A stretch of 57,456 bases of DNA from Ignavibacteriota bacterium (GCA_003170475.1 PMZI01000045.1:130608-188063), one strand, 5' to 3'; counted from the stretch's first letter, positions 36,482-46,057 are shown. The notes: generated by a model not told the origin, from the letters alone. Program-made: numbers and translations.

Positions 36482-37897
36482 TTAGTAGGCATCCTTGCCG
36501 AATAAGACAGCGTGGACAGTCTTTAAAATGATCTTGATATCAAAGACAAGCGACCAGTTCTCCACATAGTACACGTCGTATTTCGTCCGTTCCTCGATGG
36601 GCGCATTTCCCCGAAGGCCGTTCACCTGAGCCCAGCCGGTCATCCCTGTCTTTACCCTGTGTCGGTCGAGGTACTTCGGGATTTCCTTCCCGAATTGGTT
36701 TACGAAGTGCGGCCTCTCAGGTCGCGGTCCCACGATGCTCATGTCGCCCTTGATGACGTTGAGAAGCTGAGGGAGTTCGTCCAGGCTGAAGCGACGTAGG
36801 AATGTCCCCACCTTTGTCTTTCGCGGATCGTTCTTATGAGTCCACACCGGTCCAGTCTCCTTTTCTGCATCGGCCCGCATTGTCCGGAACTTGATGAGCC
36901 GGAAGGTCTTGCCATCCAGCCCTACCCGCTCCTGCCGATAGAACAGCGGCCCCTTGGAGTCCAGTCCGATCAAAACTGCAATCACGGCAATGAGGGGAGA
37001 AGATAGGATGAGGAAGAACGCCGATGTAGCCACATCGAACGATCGCTTGACGATAAGATTCCATGTTGTGAGCGGAACCGATTTGATCTTGATAAACGGA
37101 ATACCGTGAAGCTCCTTGATGCGAACCCGGCTGGTCATAAGTTCCAGCATGTCGGGCACCATCATGATCTCCGTGTTGAGCCCCTCACAGTCACGCACGA
37201 GCTCGTAAAGCTGCGGATGATCCTTGTACGTAAGAGAGACGAGAACAATGTCGACCTTGTGATCTTTGATGAACTGCGGCACGTGTGAAAGGTGACCGAG
37301 GAAATCTATCCCAGCCGTTTCCATTTCATTGAGACCATTCACAGAGAAGAAGCCGATAACACGATAGCCGAGTGATCGGTTCGAACTGATTCCGTCGTAC
37401 ATGCGGCGTGCCGTCGCGTTGGTTCCAACGATGACGACATCCCGGAGATCGTGTCCCCGGGAGTACCAGAATTGTTCGAACTTGTGTACGCAGAATCGGG
37501 TAAGTGCAATGAAGACAATCGCGGAGACTGCGAGGAGGACGAAGACCGCGCGCGAATAAGAGAACGCCCTATAGAAAAACGCCGCGCTCATGACGATGAG
37601 CATGCCGAAGAACACCAGGCGGACGACGGCGAAGACTTCGTCAGTGAAATAGACGGTTCTTCGTGACGAGTACATGTGCCTGGAGTGGAACAACAAGAGC
37701 CATGTGGGAATCACCAGAAGGGAGCCCAAAACATATGCGTTCAACACAGGCACTCCAAGTTCAACAGGAAGGAGGTCTGTGAACGGAGAATGGAACCGCA
37801 ACCAGAAAGAGAAAAGAAATGCTGCCTCAATGGCGATTGCGTCAGCAAGGACGGTGAGCAGTGGAATCAAGAAATCTTTTCGATTATGTCCAGGCAT
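36482..37897 (-). CDS. Polyprenyl-phosphate sugar phosphotransferase (WcaJ/WbaP type)
   Basis: 471 aa. Four to five N-terminal membrane helices, a central nucleotide-binding-like domain (DVVIVGTNATARRMYDGI) and a C-terminal bacterial sugar transferase domain: KRSFDVATSAFFLIL, GPLFYRQERVGLDGK, KFRTM, the catalytic Asp-Glu in SLDELPQLLNV, and VGPRPERP. It loads the first sugar-1-phosphate onto undecaprenyl phosphate, starting exopolysaccharide or O-antigen synthesis. Which sugar is used cannot be told. ATG 37897 is preferred; GTG 37909 is in frame. Confidence 0.93.
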   Translation of the reverse strand: MPGHNRKDFLIPLLTVLADAIAIEAAFLFSFWLRFHSPFTDLLPVELGVPVLNAYVLGSLLVIPTWLLLFHSRHMYSSRRTVYFTDEVFAVVRLVFFGMLIVMSAAFFYRAFSYSRAVFVLLAVSAIVFIALTRFCVHKFEQFWYSRGHDLRDVVIVGTNATARRMYDGISSNRSLGYRVIGFFSVNGLNEMETAGIDFLGHLSHVPQFIKDHKVDIVLVSLTYKDHPQLYELVRDCEGLNTEIMMVPDMLELMTSRVRIKELHGIPFIKIKSVPLTTWNLIVKRSFDVATSAFFLILSSPLIAVIAVLIGLDSKGPLFYRQERVGLDGKTFRLIKFRTMRADAEKETGPVWTHKNDPRKTKVGTFLRRFSLDELPQLLNVIKGDMSIVGPRPERPHFVNQFGKEIPKYLDRHRVKTGMTGWAQVNGLRGNAPIEERTKYDVYYVENWSLVFDIKIILKTVHAVLFGKDAY

Positions 37898-37990
37898 TCT
37901 TGAGTGCACGATTTTGGAAAGAGGAAAGTTCGGAACACGGGTCCCGGATGCAACGGTTTGACCGTATGAGCTATTCAGACCAATGGCGGG

Positions 37991-38596
37991 TTACCCAAAC
38001 ATCTCCTGTTCTACTTCCTGAAAAATGATATGACCGATCGTGATATGTCCTTCCTGTATTCGCTGTGTGTCGCTCGATGGGACCATCACTGCAAGTTCGA
38101 CAAGATCTTTGGATTTGCCCCCGTCTTTTCCGAGGAGGGCGATAGTTTTCATACCTTTCTCGCGGGCCTTTCGAAAGGCGTTGTTCACACTTTCAGAATT
38201 GCCGCTCGTGCTGAGCCCGATTAAGATGTCGCCTTCGTTCCCGAGGGCCTCGACTGATCGGGCAAACACATTGTCATAGCCGATATCATTTGCACCCGCT
38301 GTCAGCAGGGATGAATCAGCCGTGAGGGCGATGGCTGGCAGGGCGGGGCGCTGAAGTTTCGGATTGAGTCGAATGACAAATTCCGTGGCAAGATGCTGAG
38401 CGTCAGAGGCGCTTCCGCCGTTGCCGCACAGAAGTATCTTTTTCTTCTTGTTAAAGGCCTCAATAATCATATCAATCGCCTTGATAATTTCAGAGACACA
38501 CTGCTCGGCGATCTTCTTTTTTGTTTCGGCGCTCTCCTTCAGAGAGTCGAGGATGAACTTCTGACGGTAAACGAGCGTAAGCGGTAAATGCGCCAT
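37991..38596 (-). CDS. gmhA: Phosphoheptose isomerase (SIS domain)
   Basis: 201 aa with one SIS domain: LLCGNGGSASDAQHLATEF, IGLSTSGNSESV and the zinc-site and catalytic C-terminus EGHITIGHIIFQEVEQ. Its length and these motifs match GmhA, which converts sedoheptulose 7-phosphate to D-glycero-D-manno-heptose 7-phosphate for LPS heptose. It lies 15 bases after the GGGP synthase gene in the clpS-alaS run. Confidence 0.9.
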   Translation of the reverse strand: MAHLPLTLVYRQKFILDSLKESAETKKKIAEQCVSEIIKAIDMIIEAFNKKKKILLCGNGGSASDAQHLATEFVIRLNPKLQRPALPAIALTADSSLLTAGANDIGYDNVFARSVEALGNEGDILIGLSTSGNSESVNNAFRKAREKGMKTIALLGKDGGKSKDLVELAVMVPSSDTQRIQEGHITIGHIIFQEVEQEMFG

Positions 38597-38611
38597 AGGT
38601 ACTTTGTCTGA

Positions 38612-39376
38612 TTAATTTGTTCGGGAGCGAGGCGCCCGGGAATGCACGGCCTCGGCAAATTCCTTGATGAACGAGTGATGGTTGTTGTGTTCCGTGACAG
38701 TTCCGGTGACGACAAAGGAGGCGCCCGCCTCAACTTTTCTTCGAGCTTCCTCAGGAGTTCGGATTCCGCCCCCAACGATGACAGGGAGAGCGCAATTGCT
38801 TGCGATGGCACGAAGCATCTCTTCGGGCACAGAAGCGTTCGCGCCGCTGCCGGCATCCAGGTACAGGATCTTCATTCCGATGATCTCGGCCGCGAGGGCA
38901 TGGGCAACGGCAATGTCGGCCTTGTCCCGGGGAATTGGTTTTGTGTTGCTCATAAATTCGGCGGATGTTGTGTTTCCCGCCTCGATGAGCATGTAGCCTG
39001 TCGAGATGGGTTCAAGGCCACTACGTCGGATGATCGGAGCGGCGATCACCTGGCTGCCAATCAGGTGCTCCGGGTTGCGGCCGCTGATGAGAACAAGAAA
39101 AAGTATTGCATCCGCGATCGAGGAAACCTGCATGATGCTGCCCGGGAAGATGAGTACGGGGACGGATGTATTCTGTTTGATCGTCTTCAACTGCTGCTCA
39201 AACTCGTCTGTTGACATCAGGCTTCCGCCTACCAGAAATCCGTCAACACCCGCCTCTGTTGCTTCCTGGATGAAGGAGGGAAGTTGATCCCGCTTGTTCT
39301 TGTCCGGGTCAAGCAGGATGAAATAGCCAGCACCGCGCTCTTTGCGGACGTCGAGAAGTCGATCGAAAGTGGTCAT
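38612..39376 (-). CDS. Geranylgeranylglyceryl phosphate synthase family protein
   Basis: 254 aa TIM-barrel with the PcrB/GGGPS signature: FILLDPDKN near residue 20, GVDGFLVGGSL, VLIFPGS, GYMLIEAGNTTS, KILYLDAGSGA and PVIVGGGIRTPEEARR. GGGPS makes the ether bond between glycerol-1-phosphate and a C20 prenyl chain, the first step of archaeal lipids. Bacterial members of the family (group II) exist in the Bacteroidota; their product in vivo is poorly known. It lies 9 bases after alaS. No glycerol-1-phosphate dehydrogenase is in view. Confidence 0.92.
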   Translation of the reverse strand: MTTFDRLLDVRKERGAGYFILLDPDKNKRDQLPSFIQEATEAGVDGFLVGGSLMSTDEFEQQLKTIKQNTSVPVLIFPGSIMQVSSIADAILFLVLISGRNPEHLIGSQVIAAPIIRRSGLEPISTGYMLIEAGNTTSAEFMSNTKPIPRDKADIAVAHALAAEIIGMKILYLDAGSGANASVPEEMLRAIASNCALPVIVGGGIRTPEEARRKVEAGASFVVTGTVTEHNNHHSFIKEFAEAVHSRAPRSRTN

Positions 39377-39385
39377 AATGAGTGC

Positions 39386-42235
39386 CTAGTTGCCGGTCAA
39401 CATTGTCTGTACGATTGATGGCGTCGCTGCCAGCGCCTCAGGGAGTTTTGAAACGTCCTTGGCGCCGGCTGTCGCCAGATGTGCCTTACCACCGCCTCCA
39501 CCGCCCATGAGTTTGGCAACGCTTCCCACGATCTTTCCCGCTTCGAGTTTCTTGCTGCCTGCGAGATCGTCTGTGACGACGCAGACGAGAGAAACCTTTC
39601 CGTCGATGATGGCTGCGAGCAGGCCTACGCCCCTTCCGAGCTTGGTCCGGAGAGCGTCTCCGAGGAGTTTCAACTCGTCCACTGACTGAGCCTCGACCTG
39701 AGTCGAAACAACCTTGACATCCTGTACCAACTTCGCGGTGTTCACGAACCCGTCTATGGTTCCGGCCTGAGATTGTAGCCTGTATTTCGAAAGCTCACGA
39801 TCGATGAGCTTGCGCTTGTCGGCGAGGTCGAGGATGAGAGACTCAAGAGACAGTCCGCGCTCGGTCCGGGCAATAAAATGTCCACGGAGGTTTTCCGCGT
39901 AGCCTTTCGGAGAGGTTGGAGCGTGTCGCAGAACACCGGTCTGTGCCTGAAGCTTCGCCAGGGAGGATTCGAATTCCGACGCCAGCGGGCTTTTGTGTGC
40001 TTTGAGCTGGACACTGAGATCCTGGAGTTCCTGGAACTGGATCTCCGCATACCCAAGTCTCTCTTCGGCATTACGATCCTGCAGTTTCATCAGCTCGAGC
40101 GCGTACTCCGCGGTCACTGCTTCGACCCTGCGAACACCGCTCGCGACGCTCCCCTCCGAGCGAAACTTGAAGTAACCGATGTCCCCCGTAGAGTGCACAT
40201 GGGTTCCACCGCAGAACTCCCTGGAATAGTCGCCGAATTCGACAACATTCACCCGATCGCCATACTTGTCCCCAAAGAACATCAGGGCTCCCATCTTTTT
40301 CGCATCGTCAAAGTGAATGTCCCGATAATGATGAAGCTTGATGTCTTCCTGGATTTTCTGATTGACAGCATCTTCAATGGCAGAAATCTCTTCCTCGCTC
40401 ACTTTGGAGAAATGAGCGAAGTCGAAGCGGAGATAGTCCGGTGCAACAAGCGAACCCGCCTGATGAACATGCGTTCCCAGCGTCTTCCTCAGTGCAGCGT
40501 GAAGAAGATGTGTGGCTGAGTGATTGCGCATGATCGATCCGCGCCGCAGCGCATCGACCTGGGCTCGTACCTTTTCGCCCACAATGGTCGGAGCAGGTTC
40601 CTTCAGGATGTGAACATTGAGATTGCCGACCTTTTGAGTGTCGTGCACGTTGAACGTCTGCTGGGCGATCCTCAGCACTCCCTGGTCGCCGACTTGTCCG
40701 CCGGCCTCGCCATAAAACGGCGTGGCATCGAGGACGAGGAGGTGACGGTCACCTTTGACGATCGTGGCTTCAACGTCGAGCTGGTCATACCCGACGAATT
40801 TCAACCGATTCTCGGCGATGTCTTTGGCAAATTTCTGAAGAATGTCCCGCCCTGGCAGATCGATTCGTTCCGAGTCCTCATGTGCTCCGGACGCCACCGA
40901 GATCGATGACCCGGAGACGCGGGAGCGGTCACGTTGCTTCTCCATCAATTCTGTAAATCCCACAACATCAACTTTGAGGCCACGTTCCGTCGCGAGCAAC
41001 TCGGTGAGATCGAGAGGGAAACCGTAGGTGTCGTACAGCTTGAATGCATCATCTCCCGGAAATGTCTTCGAGTGACCAATCTGTTGCGCCACCTGTTCGA
41101 AAATCTCCAGGCCGCGGTCGAGAGTCGCGTTGAAGGATTCTTCTTCGCCGCGGATAATCTTCTGGATATGGTCCTGCTTGTCCGTCAGCTCCGGAAAAAT
41201 GATATTCATCGTCTCGGCGAGCGTAGGGACCAACTTGTAGAGGAAGGGATCGTGCATGCCGAGGTTACGTCCGAACCTGGCGGCTCGTCGGAGCAGTCGG
41301 CGCAAGACATAGCCCCGTCCTTCATTCGAAGGAGTTGCGCCGTCTGCGATGGCAAACGTGAGAGCTCGGACGTGATCAGCAATCACTCGCATCGCAGTAT
41401 CGGTGTCGAATTGCTGCTTGTCGATGCCGGAGAGGCGACCATCGTAGGTCTTTTCGGTGATTTCGCACGTGCGACGGATCAAAGGCATGAAAACATCCGT
41501 GTCGTAATTCGAGAACTTATTCTGAAGAACTGCGCAGATGCGCTCGAATCCCATCCCCGTATCCACATGCTTCGCGGGGAGGGGGGTCAATGTTCCTTTT
41601 TCATCACGATTGTATTGGATGAAAACGAGATTCCAGATTTCCATCACTTCGGGAAGCCCTGCGTTGACCATGGAAGCTGTCGCGGTTCCGTCGGGAGTCC
41701 GGTCGATATGGATTTCGGAGCAGGGTCCACAGGGACCGGTTTCGCCCATTTCCCAGAAATTATCCTTTTCCCCAAATCTCAGAATGTGGCTGTGGTCAAT
41801 GTCCGTCACAGATTTCCAAAGCTCTTCGGCTTCACCGTCATCTTTGTACACGGTCGCCCACAACCTGTTTTTCGGCAATTTCCACACCTTCGTCAGGAGT
41901 TCCCACGCCCACTGAATCGCTTCCTTCTTGTAGTAGTCTCCAAATGACCAATTGCCCAGCATCTCAAAAAAGGTGTGGTGATAGGTGTCCCTTCCAACCT
42001 CTTCCAGATCATTGTGTTTGCCGCTCACACGAATGCATTTCTGTGTATCTGCCGCACGGCTATAGGAACGCTTCCCCTGTCCCAGAAAGACATCCTTGAA
42101 TTGATTCATGCCGGCATTCGCGAAGAGGAGAGTCGGATCGTTGTACGGAACGACCGGAGAACTCGGCACAATAGCGTGGCGCCGTTCGGCGAAGAACTGC
42201 AGAAAGCTCTGTCGTACTTCTGATGAGGTCATCAT
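39386..42235 (-). CDS. alaS: Alanyl-tRNA synthetase
   Basis: 949 aa. The catalytic core has FANAGMNQFKDVFLG, HHTFFEMLGNWSFGDYYK and ETGPCGPCSEIH. The editing domain has HSATHLLHAAL (HxxxH) and CGGTHVHSTG. The C-Ala domain ends with GGGGGGKAHLATAG. It charges tRNA-Ala and clears mischarged Ser/Gly. ATG 42235 or 42232 is likely; the frame reaches a TTG at 42241. It follows clpS by 21 bases. Confidence 0.98.
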   Translation of the reverse strand: MMTSSEVRQSFLQFFAERRHAIVPSSPVVPYNDPTLLFANAGMNQFKDVFLGQGKRSYSRAADTQKCIRVSGKHNDLEEVGRDTYHHTFFEMLGNWSFGDYYKKEAIQWAWELLTKVWKLPKNRLWATVYKDDGEAEELWKSVTDIDHSHILRFGEKDNFWEMGETGPCGPCSEIHIDRTPDGTATASMVNAGLPEVMEIWNLVFIQYNRDEKGTLTPLPAKHVDTGMGFERICAVLQNKFSNYDTDVFMPLIRRTCEITEKTYDGRLSGIDKQQFDTDTAMRVIADHVRALTFAIADGATPSNEGRGYVLRRLLRRAARFGRNLGMHDPFLYKLVPTLAETMNIIFPELTDKQDHIQKIIRGEEESFNATLDRGLEIFEQVAQQIGHSKTFPGDDAFKLYDTYGFPLDLTELLATERGLKVDVVGFTELMEKQRDRSRVSGSSISVASGAHEDSERIDLPGRDILQKFAKDIAENRLKFVGYDQLDVEATIVKGDRHLLVLDATPFYGEAGGQVGDQGVLRIAQQTFNVHDTQKVGNLNVHILKEPAPTIVGEKVRAQVDALRRGSIMRNHSATHLLHAALRKTLGTHVHQAGSLVAPDYLRFDFAHFSKVSEEEISAIEDAVNQKIQEDIKLHHYRDIHFDDAKKMGALMFFGDKYGDRVNVVEFGDYSREFCGGTHVHSTGDIGYFKFRSEGSVASGVRRVEAVTAEYALELMKLQDRNAEERLGYAEIQFQELQDLSVQLKAHKSPLASEFESSLAKLQAQTGVLRHAPTSPKGYAENLRGHFIARTERGLSLESLILDLADKRKLIDRELSKYRLQSQAGTIDGFVNTAKLVQDVKVVSTQVEAQSVDELKLLGDALRTKLGRGVGLLAAIIDGKVSLVCVVTDDLAGSKKLEAGKIVGSVAKLMGGGGGGKAHLATAGAKDVSKLPEALAATPSIVQTMLTGN

Positions 42236-42256
42236 GCCCAACGTATTCCCAACAAA

Positions 42257-42535
42257 TCAGTACTGTATTTGTGTATGAAGCGCAATTTCTTCAAGAATTC
42301 CCGAGACCTTGACACATTCTCCCATGGGCCCTTCGAAAACTGCTGCCTTCCCGGAGTTGTGTACTTCCCAAGTGAGGCCTTCTGCCTTGGAGGAATCGCA
42401 GCGCAATGCCTTGATGAGCTGTCCAATGACCTCCTCGAAAGAGTGGACTTCGTCATTGAACAGAATGACCCTGGCGGGCGGCTGCACGAGCACTTCGCCA
42501 TCTGATATATGCTCGATTGTAGTTTGTTGCGTCAC
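42257..42535 (-). CDS. clpS: ATP-dependent Clp protease adaptor ClpS
   Basis: 92 aa. The ClpS core is clear: VILFNDEVHSFEEVI (Asn-Asp of the N-degron pocket), the central helix, and the strand TWEVHNSGKAAVFEG followed by GECVKVSGILEEIAL. It delivers N-end-rule substrates to ClpAP-type proteases. It begins with GTG, with GAGGG 8 bases upstream. First gene of the clpS-alaS-GGGPS-gmhA run; its promoter is listed separately. Confidence 0.93.
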   Translation of the reverse strand: MTQQTTIEHISDGEVLVQPPARVILFNDEVHSFEEVIGQLIKALRCDSSKAEGLTWEVHNSGKAAVFEGPMGECVKVSGILEEIALHTQIQY

Positions 42536-42584
42536 AGCTTCAACCCTCGGCGATGCCTCGCTTGATGAACCAAAACTGACTCAA

Positions 42585-42613
42585 ATAGTACTCAAAAATC
42601 GGCACTGATTCAA
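42585..42613 (-). promoter_or_regulatory. Promoter of the clpS-alaS operon
   Basis: On the minus strand: TTGAAT, 17-base spacer, TACTAT followed by TTG. The leader to the clpS GTG is about 43 bases. Confidence 0.65.
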
Positions 42614-42640
42614 GAACTCAGCCGTCTGAGGTCCATCGCC

Positions 42641-42680
42641 ATAAACAAAAAGGCATCCCATAGTACGGGATGCCTTTGTC
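42641..42680 (-). terminator. Intrinsic terminator after icd
   Basis: AAAGGCATCCC (42649-42659) and GGGATGCCTTT (42667-42677) form an 11-bp stem with a 7-base loop. Read on the minus strand it ends in a T-run, 20 bases after the icd stop. Confidence 0.92.
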
Positions 42681-42696
42681 TTCAACCAAGTTTCGC

Positions 42697-43944
42697 TTAC
42701 ATGTTCTTGATGATCGCTTCGCCGAACTCGGAACATTTGACTTCTTTAGCCCCTTCCATCAGTCGTGCGAAGTCGTACGTTACGACACGGGACTTGATGG
42801 TCTTGTCGAGCCCCTGAATGATGAGATCGGCAGCCTCCTTCCAACCGAGATAGCGGAGCATCATTTCGCCAGAGAGAATCACAGATCCTGGATTCACTTT
42901 GTCAAGGTTGGCATACTTTGGAGCTGTTCCGTGTGTCGCTTCGAAGATAGCATAGCCGTTCTCGTAATTGATGTTGCCCCCCGGGGCGATGCCGATGCCA
43001 CCGACTTCCGCCGCAAGGGCGTCAGATATGTAGTCACCATTCAGGTTGAGCGTTGCTATCACATCGTATTCTGCGGGACGTGTGAGAATCTGCTGCAAGA
43101 ACGCATCGGCGATGACATCCTTGATAATGATGCCGTTCGGCAATTTGAGCCACGGCCCGCCATCGATCGGCACTCCGCCGAACTCCGTCTGCGCGAGTTC
43201 ATAACCCCACTCGCGGAATCCGCCTTCGGTATATTTCATGATATTGCCTTTGTGCACCAACGTCACCGACTTACGCTTGTTTTCGATCGCGTAACGAATC
43301 GCAGCGCGGATAAGTCTGAAGGATCCTTCCCGGGAAACCGGTTTGATTCCGATGCTGGAGGTCTGAGGGAAGCGGATTTTCTTCACACCCATTTCAGTCT
43401 GAAGGAAGTGGATGATTTTCTTTGCCTCGGGTGTTTCAGCCTTCCACTCAATACCGGCATAGATGTCCTCCGTGTTCTCCCGGAAGACAACCATATCGAC
43501 AAGTTCAGGGTGCTTGACAGGAGAAGGGACTCCGGTGAAATAGCGCACGGGCCTAAGACAGACATACAGATCGAGCATTTGTCTAAGGCTGACATTGATG
43601 GAGCGGATCCCTCCGCCAACGGGGGTCGTCAACGGCCCCTTGATCCCGACGATGTGGTCTTTAATCGCCTCGAGGGTATCATCATGCAGCCAGGTGTTCG
43701 GACCGTAGACGACATTCGCCTTCTCGCCCGCAAAGACTTCGAACCACACGATGATGCGCTTTCCTCCGTACGCTTTCTGGACCGCCGCTTCCAACACTCG
43801 CTTTGAAGCGCGCCAAATGTCGGGACCCGTTCCGTCGCCTTCGATAAACGTGATGATGGGACGATCGGGAACGGCCAGTTTGCCGTTCTCAAATGTGATC
43901 CTCTGTCCATTGGAAGGAGGAGAGAGCTTGGCATAGGTGCTCAT
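42697..43944 (-). CDS. icd: NADP-dependent isocitrate dehydrogenase
   Basis: 415 aa, close to E. coli Icd along its length. The substrate motif [20 protein letters not shown] contains the serine phosphorylated in E. coli. It is followed by [48 protein letters not shown] and HGTAPKYA. The Lys-Tyr of APKYA and the Tyr and Arg of TYDFARL are the NADP determinants, so NADP use is likely. It yields 2-oxoglutarate and NADPH. The stop is followed by a strong terminator; the start lies 25 bases after the damaged HIT gene. Confidence 0.97.
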   Translation of the reverse strand: MSTYAKLSPPSNGQRITFENGKLAVPDRPIITFIEGDGTGPDIWRASKRVLEAAVQKAYGGKRIIVWFEVFAGEKANVVYGPNTWLHDDTLEAIKDHIVGIKGPLTTPVGGGIRSINVSLRQMLDLYVCLRPVRYFTGVPSPVKHPELVDMVVFRENTEDIYAGIEWKAETPEAKKIIHFLQTEMGVKKIRFPQTSSIGIKPVSREGSFRLIRAAIRYAIENKRKSVTLVHKGNIMKYTEGGFREWGYELAQTEFGGVPIDGGPWLKLPNGIIIKDVIADAFLQQILTRPAEYDVIATLNLNGDYISDALAAEVGGIGIAPGGNINYENGYAIFEATHGTAPKYANLDKVNPGSVILSGEMMLRYLGWKEAADLIIQGLDKTIKSRVVTYDFARLMEGAKEVKCSEFGEAIIKNM

Positions 43945-43969
43945 TGCAGGGTGTACTCCTTACGAGGAA

Positions 43970-44408
43970 TTACGTAGTGCGATTGATATACTCCCGGATG
44001 CGCTGACCGTAGGCCGCCATCTGACCATCCGAGTATTGGTTGAGTGTAGTTCGAAACGGATATTGTCGTCCCCATACCGCGGCGTTGCATGCCAGTGAAA
44101 ATGAAAGACCGACTGTCCGGCAATTTTGCCGTTGTTCGAGAAAATGTTGAAACCCTCAAGCCCAAGGGCTTCCACCAGAGCGCGGGAAACCCGTTGCGTC
44201 ACCTCCACGATGCCGCCTAAGGACTCCGGCGGGAGCTCAAGAAAAGTTTCGCTGTGACACCTCGGGATGATCAACGCATGCCCCAAATGAATGGGCCTCG
44301 TATCCAAAATGGCTGTTGCGTCGTTGTTCTGATACAGCACTTCAGCCGATGCGGATTGATGAATGATATCACAAAATGCGCAGTTCGTCTCGTGGGCCTC
44401 ATTGCCAT
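43970..44408 (-). pseudogene. HIT-family nucleotide hydrolase gene with two apparent frameshifts
   Basis: A HIT protein is encoded in three successive frames. The middle frame (44340 down to ~44050) gives LDTRPIHLGHALIIPRCH and the histidine triad QSVFHFHWHATPRY. The same frame extends upstream through TNCAFCDIIHQS, the usual HIT N-terminus, but reaches a stop without ATG, GTG or TTG; an ATG (44408) exists in another frame and needs one extra base. After DDNIRF the expected C-terminus (QYSDGQMAAYGQRIREYIN, stop at 43970) also needs one extra base. As sequenced, only a truncated protein from GTG 44340 could be made. Either a decaying gene or two one-base sequence errors. Confidence 0.8.
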
Positions 44409-44424
44409 ATTCGGAAACGCAACG

Positions 44425-44453
44425 AACTTATCAAAAAAAACTCCGAAAGTCAA
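44425..44453 (-). promoter_or_regulatory. Candidate promoter of the HIT/icd transcript
   Basis: On the minus strand: TTGACT, 17-base spacer, TAAGTT. It lies just before the proposed HIT start and could also drive icd. Confidence 0.5.
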
Positions 44454-44521
44454 AAGGGTTTGGAGAATTCGGCGTTTCGTCGAACTAGTAGAGATTTCTG
44501 ATGATCGCGTTCTGGGAATGC

Positions 44522-44550
44522 TTGTTTCTCATGGCAGCTTTCCTTACCTT
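44522..44550 (+). promoter_or_regulatory. Candidate promoter of the TPR lipoprotein gene
   Basis: TTGTTT, 17-base spacer, TACCTT, about 50 bases before the ATG at 44606. Weaker than the other promoters listed. Confidence 0.35.
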
Positions 44551-44605
44551 AATCAGCCGTGTCTCACAAAAACCTACAACACAATACGATGAAGGGGGTT
44601 GTTCG

Positions 44606-45982
44606 ATGAAATCCCATGTACTTAGACTTTTCATTCTCCTCAGTGTCGCTTCGTTCATGTTTTTCGGGTATCAGTGCGGTTCGCCCGAATTCACAGGTGC
44701 GAAGGTGCACATGCAGCAAAAGAACTGGAAGGAGGCAATCCGCCTTCTCGAAGTTGAAGTGAAAAAGAATCCGACGAACGAAGAAGCCTGGTTCTTCCTT
44801 GGCGGCCTGAAGGCGGACCAAGGTGATCTTGCAGGTATGAACGCTGCATTCAATGAATGCCTCAAGATCTCTCCCAAGCATGCTCCGGACATCAAAGCCA
44901 CGCGCTACAATAAGTGGGGACAAAGCCTGAACACAGGCGTCAACCTGCTCGAGAAGGCCACTGCTGATTCTTCCCAGTATTACGAACTCTCGATCGCAGC
45001 ATTCAAGAAGGCGATCGAAGCATGGCCCGATACTGCGTTGACCTATCGATATTTGGCATATGTCTATAACAATAAGGGCGACTTCGACAACGCCCTCATC
45101 AATTTCAAGAAGGCGTGGGACCTGGGAAAAGACGTCGAGTCAATTAAGCGCGCCGGGAAAATCTACCTCATCAGAGGCGATGATCACAAGAGCAAGTATG
45201 AGACGACAAATGCCGTGAATCTCAAACTCGCCAAGTCGCTTGCCGAACTGAAGAACGCATCAACGAAAGACAAGATCAAGGATCTGATCGGATTGCCAGA
45301 CACCATGATCAAAGTTCCAAAGAACCTGACGAAAGTCACGTGGCAGTATAAGAAATACGATGCCTCCTTCTCCTTCGACGGCGAAAAGCTCGTTGACAAG
45401 AAACTCAGCAGTTACAAGGTCTCCATTGATTCAACGGAAGCTCGCCTTGCATCAACGGAATACCTGAAGGCGGTTGAATATCTGGAAATCGCGCGAAACG
45501 CTGATCCAAAAGACAATGAGGCGTTGAATGCTTTGCTCAAAGCCTACATTGAGGCCAACCGTATCGAGCCTGCGGTTCGCGAGTTCGAGAAGGCGGTCGC
45601 CAGCGATCCCAGCAAGACCAATCGCTACATCCTTGGGGTGCTGTACCGGACAATCGGAAAGTTCGATGAGTCGATAAGGGAGTTCAAGGAATCCAACAAA
45701 CTGGATCCGAACGATTGTGAGGTGATGTTCGACATCGCTGCAACGTACTACAACTGGGGTGTCGACATGATCAAGGTTGCCGAGGACAAGAACGAGCCAA
45801 GCGAAGCGTACAAAGAGAAATTCCAGGCCGCGCTGCCGTTCATGGAAAAGGTCTCCGAGTGCAAAAAGGACGATGCCAACGTCTGGGAGACAATGGGAAC
45901 GATCTACGCTCGTCTCGGACAACAGGACAAAGCCATGAAAGCCTTCGACCAGGCTGACAAGATTCGCAAAGGCGTAAAGTAG
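44606..45982 (+). CDS. TPR-repeat lipoprotein, 458 aa
   Basis: An N-terminal lipoprotein-like signal (MFFGYQCGS, Cys near residue 24) is followed by TPR repeats: WKEAIRLLEVEVKKNPTNEE near residue 40, the pair around FDNALINFKKAWDLGK, and three near the C-terminus (VREFEKAVASDPSK, FDESIREFKESNKLDP, QDKAMKAFDQADK). The middle (~residues 210-300) is a non-TPR segment. ATG 44606 has GAAGGGGG upstream; an in-frame upstream codon at 44501 would bury the signal. A terminator follows directly. Envelope scaffold by inference. Confidence 0.85.
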   Translation: MKSHVLRLFILLSVASFMFFGYQCGSPEFTGAKVHMQQKNWKEAIRLLEVEVKKNPTNEEAWFFLGGLKADQGDLAGMNAAFNECLKISPKHAPDIKATRYNKWGQSLNTGVNLLEKATADSSQYYELSIAAFKKAIEAWPDTALTYRYLAYVYNNKGDFDNALINFKKAWDLGKDVESIKRAGKIYLIRGDDHKSKYETTNAVNLKLAKSLAELKNASTKDKIKDLIGLPDTMIKVPKNLTKVTWQYKKYDASFSFDGEKLVDKKLSSYKVSIDSTEARLASTEYLKAVEYLEIARNADPKDNEALNALLKAYIEANRIEPAVREFEKAVASDPSKTNRYILGVLYRTIGKFDESIREFKESNKLDPNDCEVMFDIAATYYNWGVDMIKVAEDKNEPSEAYKEKFQAALPFMEKVSECKKDDANVWETMGTIYARLGQQDKAMKAFDQADKIRKGVK

Positions 45983-46013
45983 TCGGTCGATTTTCTTTAA
46001 AATGCATTTTATG

Positions 46014-46057
46014 AACGCCCATCGGTTTGAAACTTGGTTTCGACGATGGGCGTTTTG
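46014..46057 (+). terminator. Intrinsic terminator after the TPR lipoprotein
   Basis: AACGCCCATCG and CGATGGGCGTT form an 11-bp stem with a 19-base loop, followed by TTTTG. It also lies in the leader of the DUF3467 gene, so read-through could couple the two. Confidence 0.8.

Noticed and set aside
39390-41947. Long plus-strand frames opposite alaS
   Set aside because: Antisense shadows of alaS, whose motifs and length leave no doubt about the coding strand.
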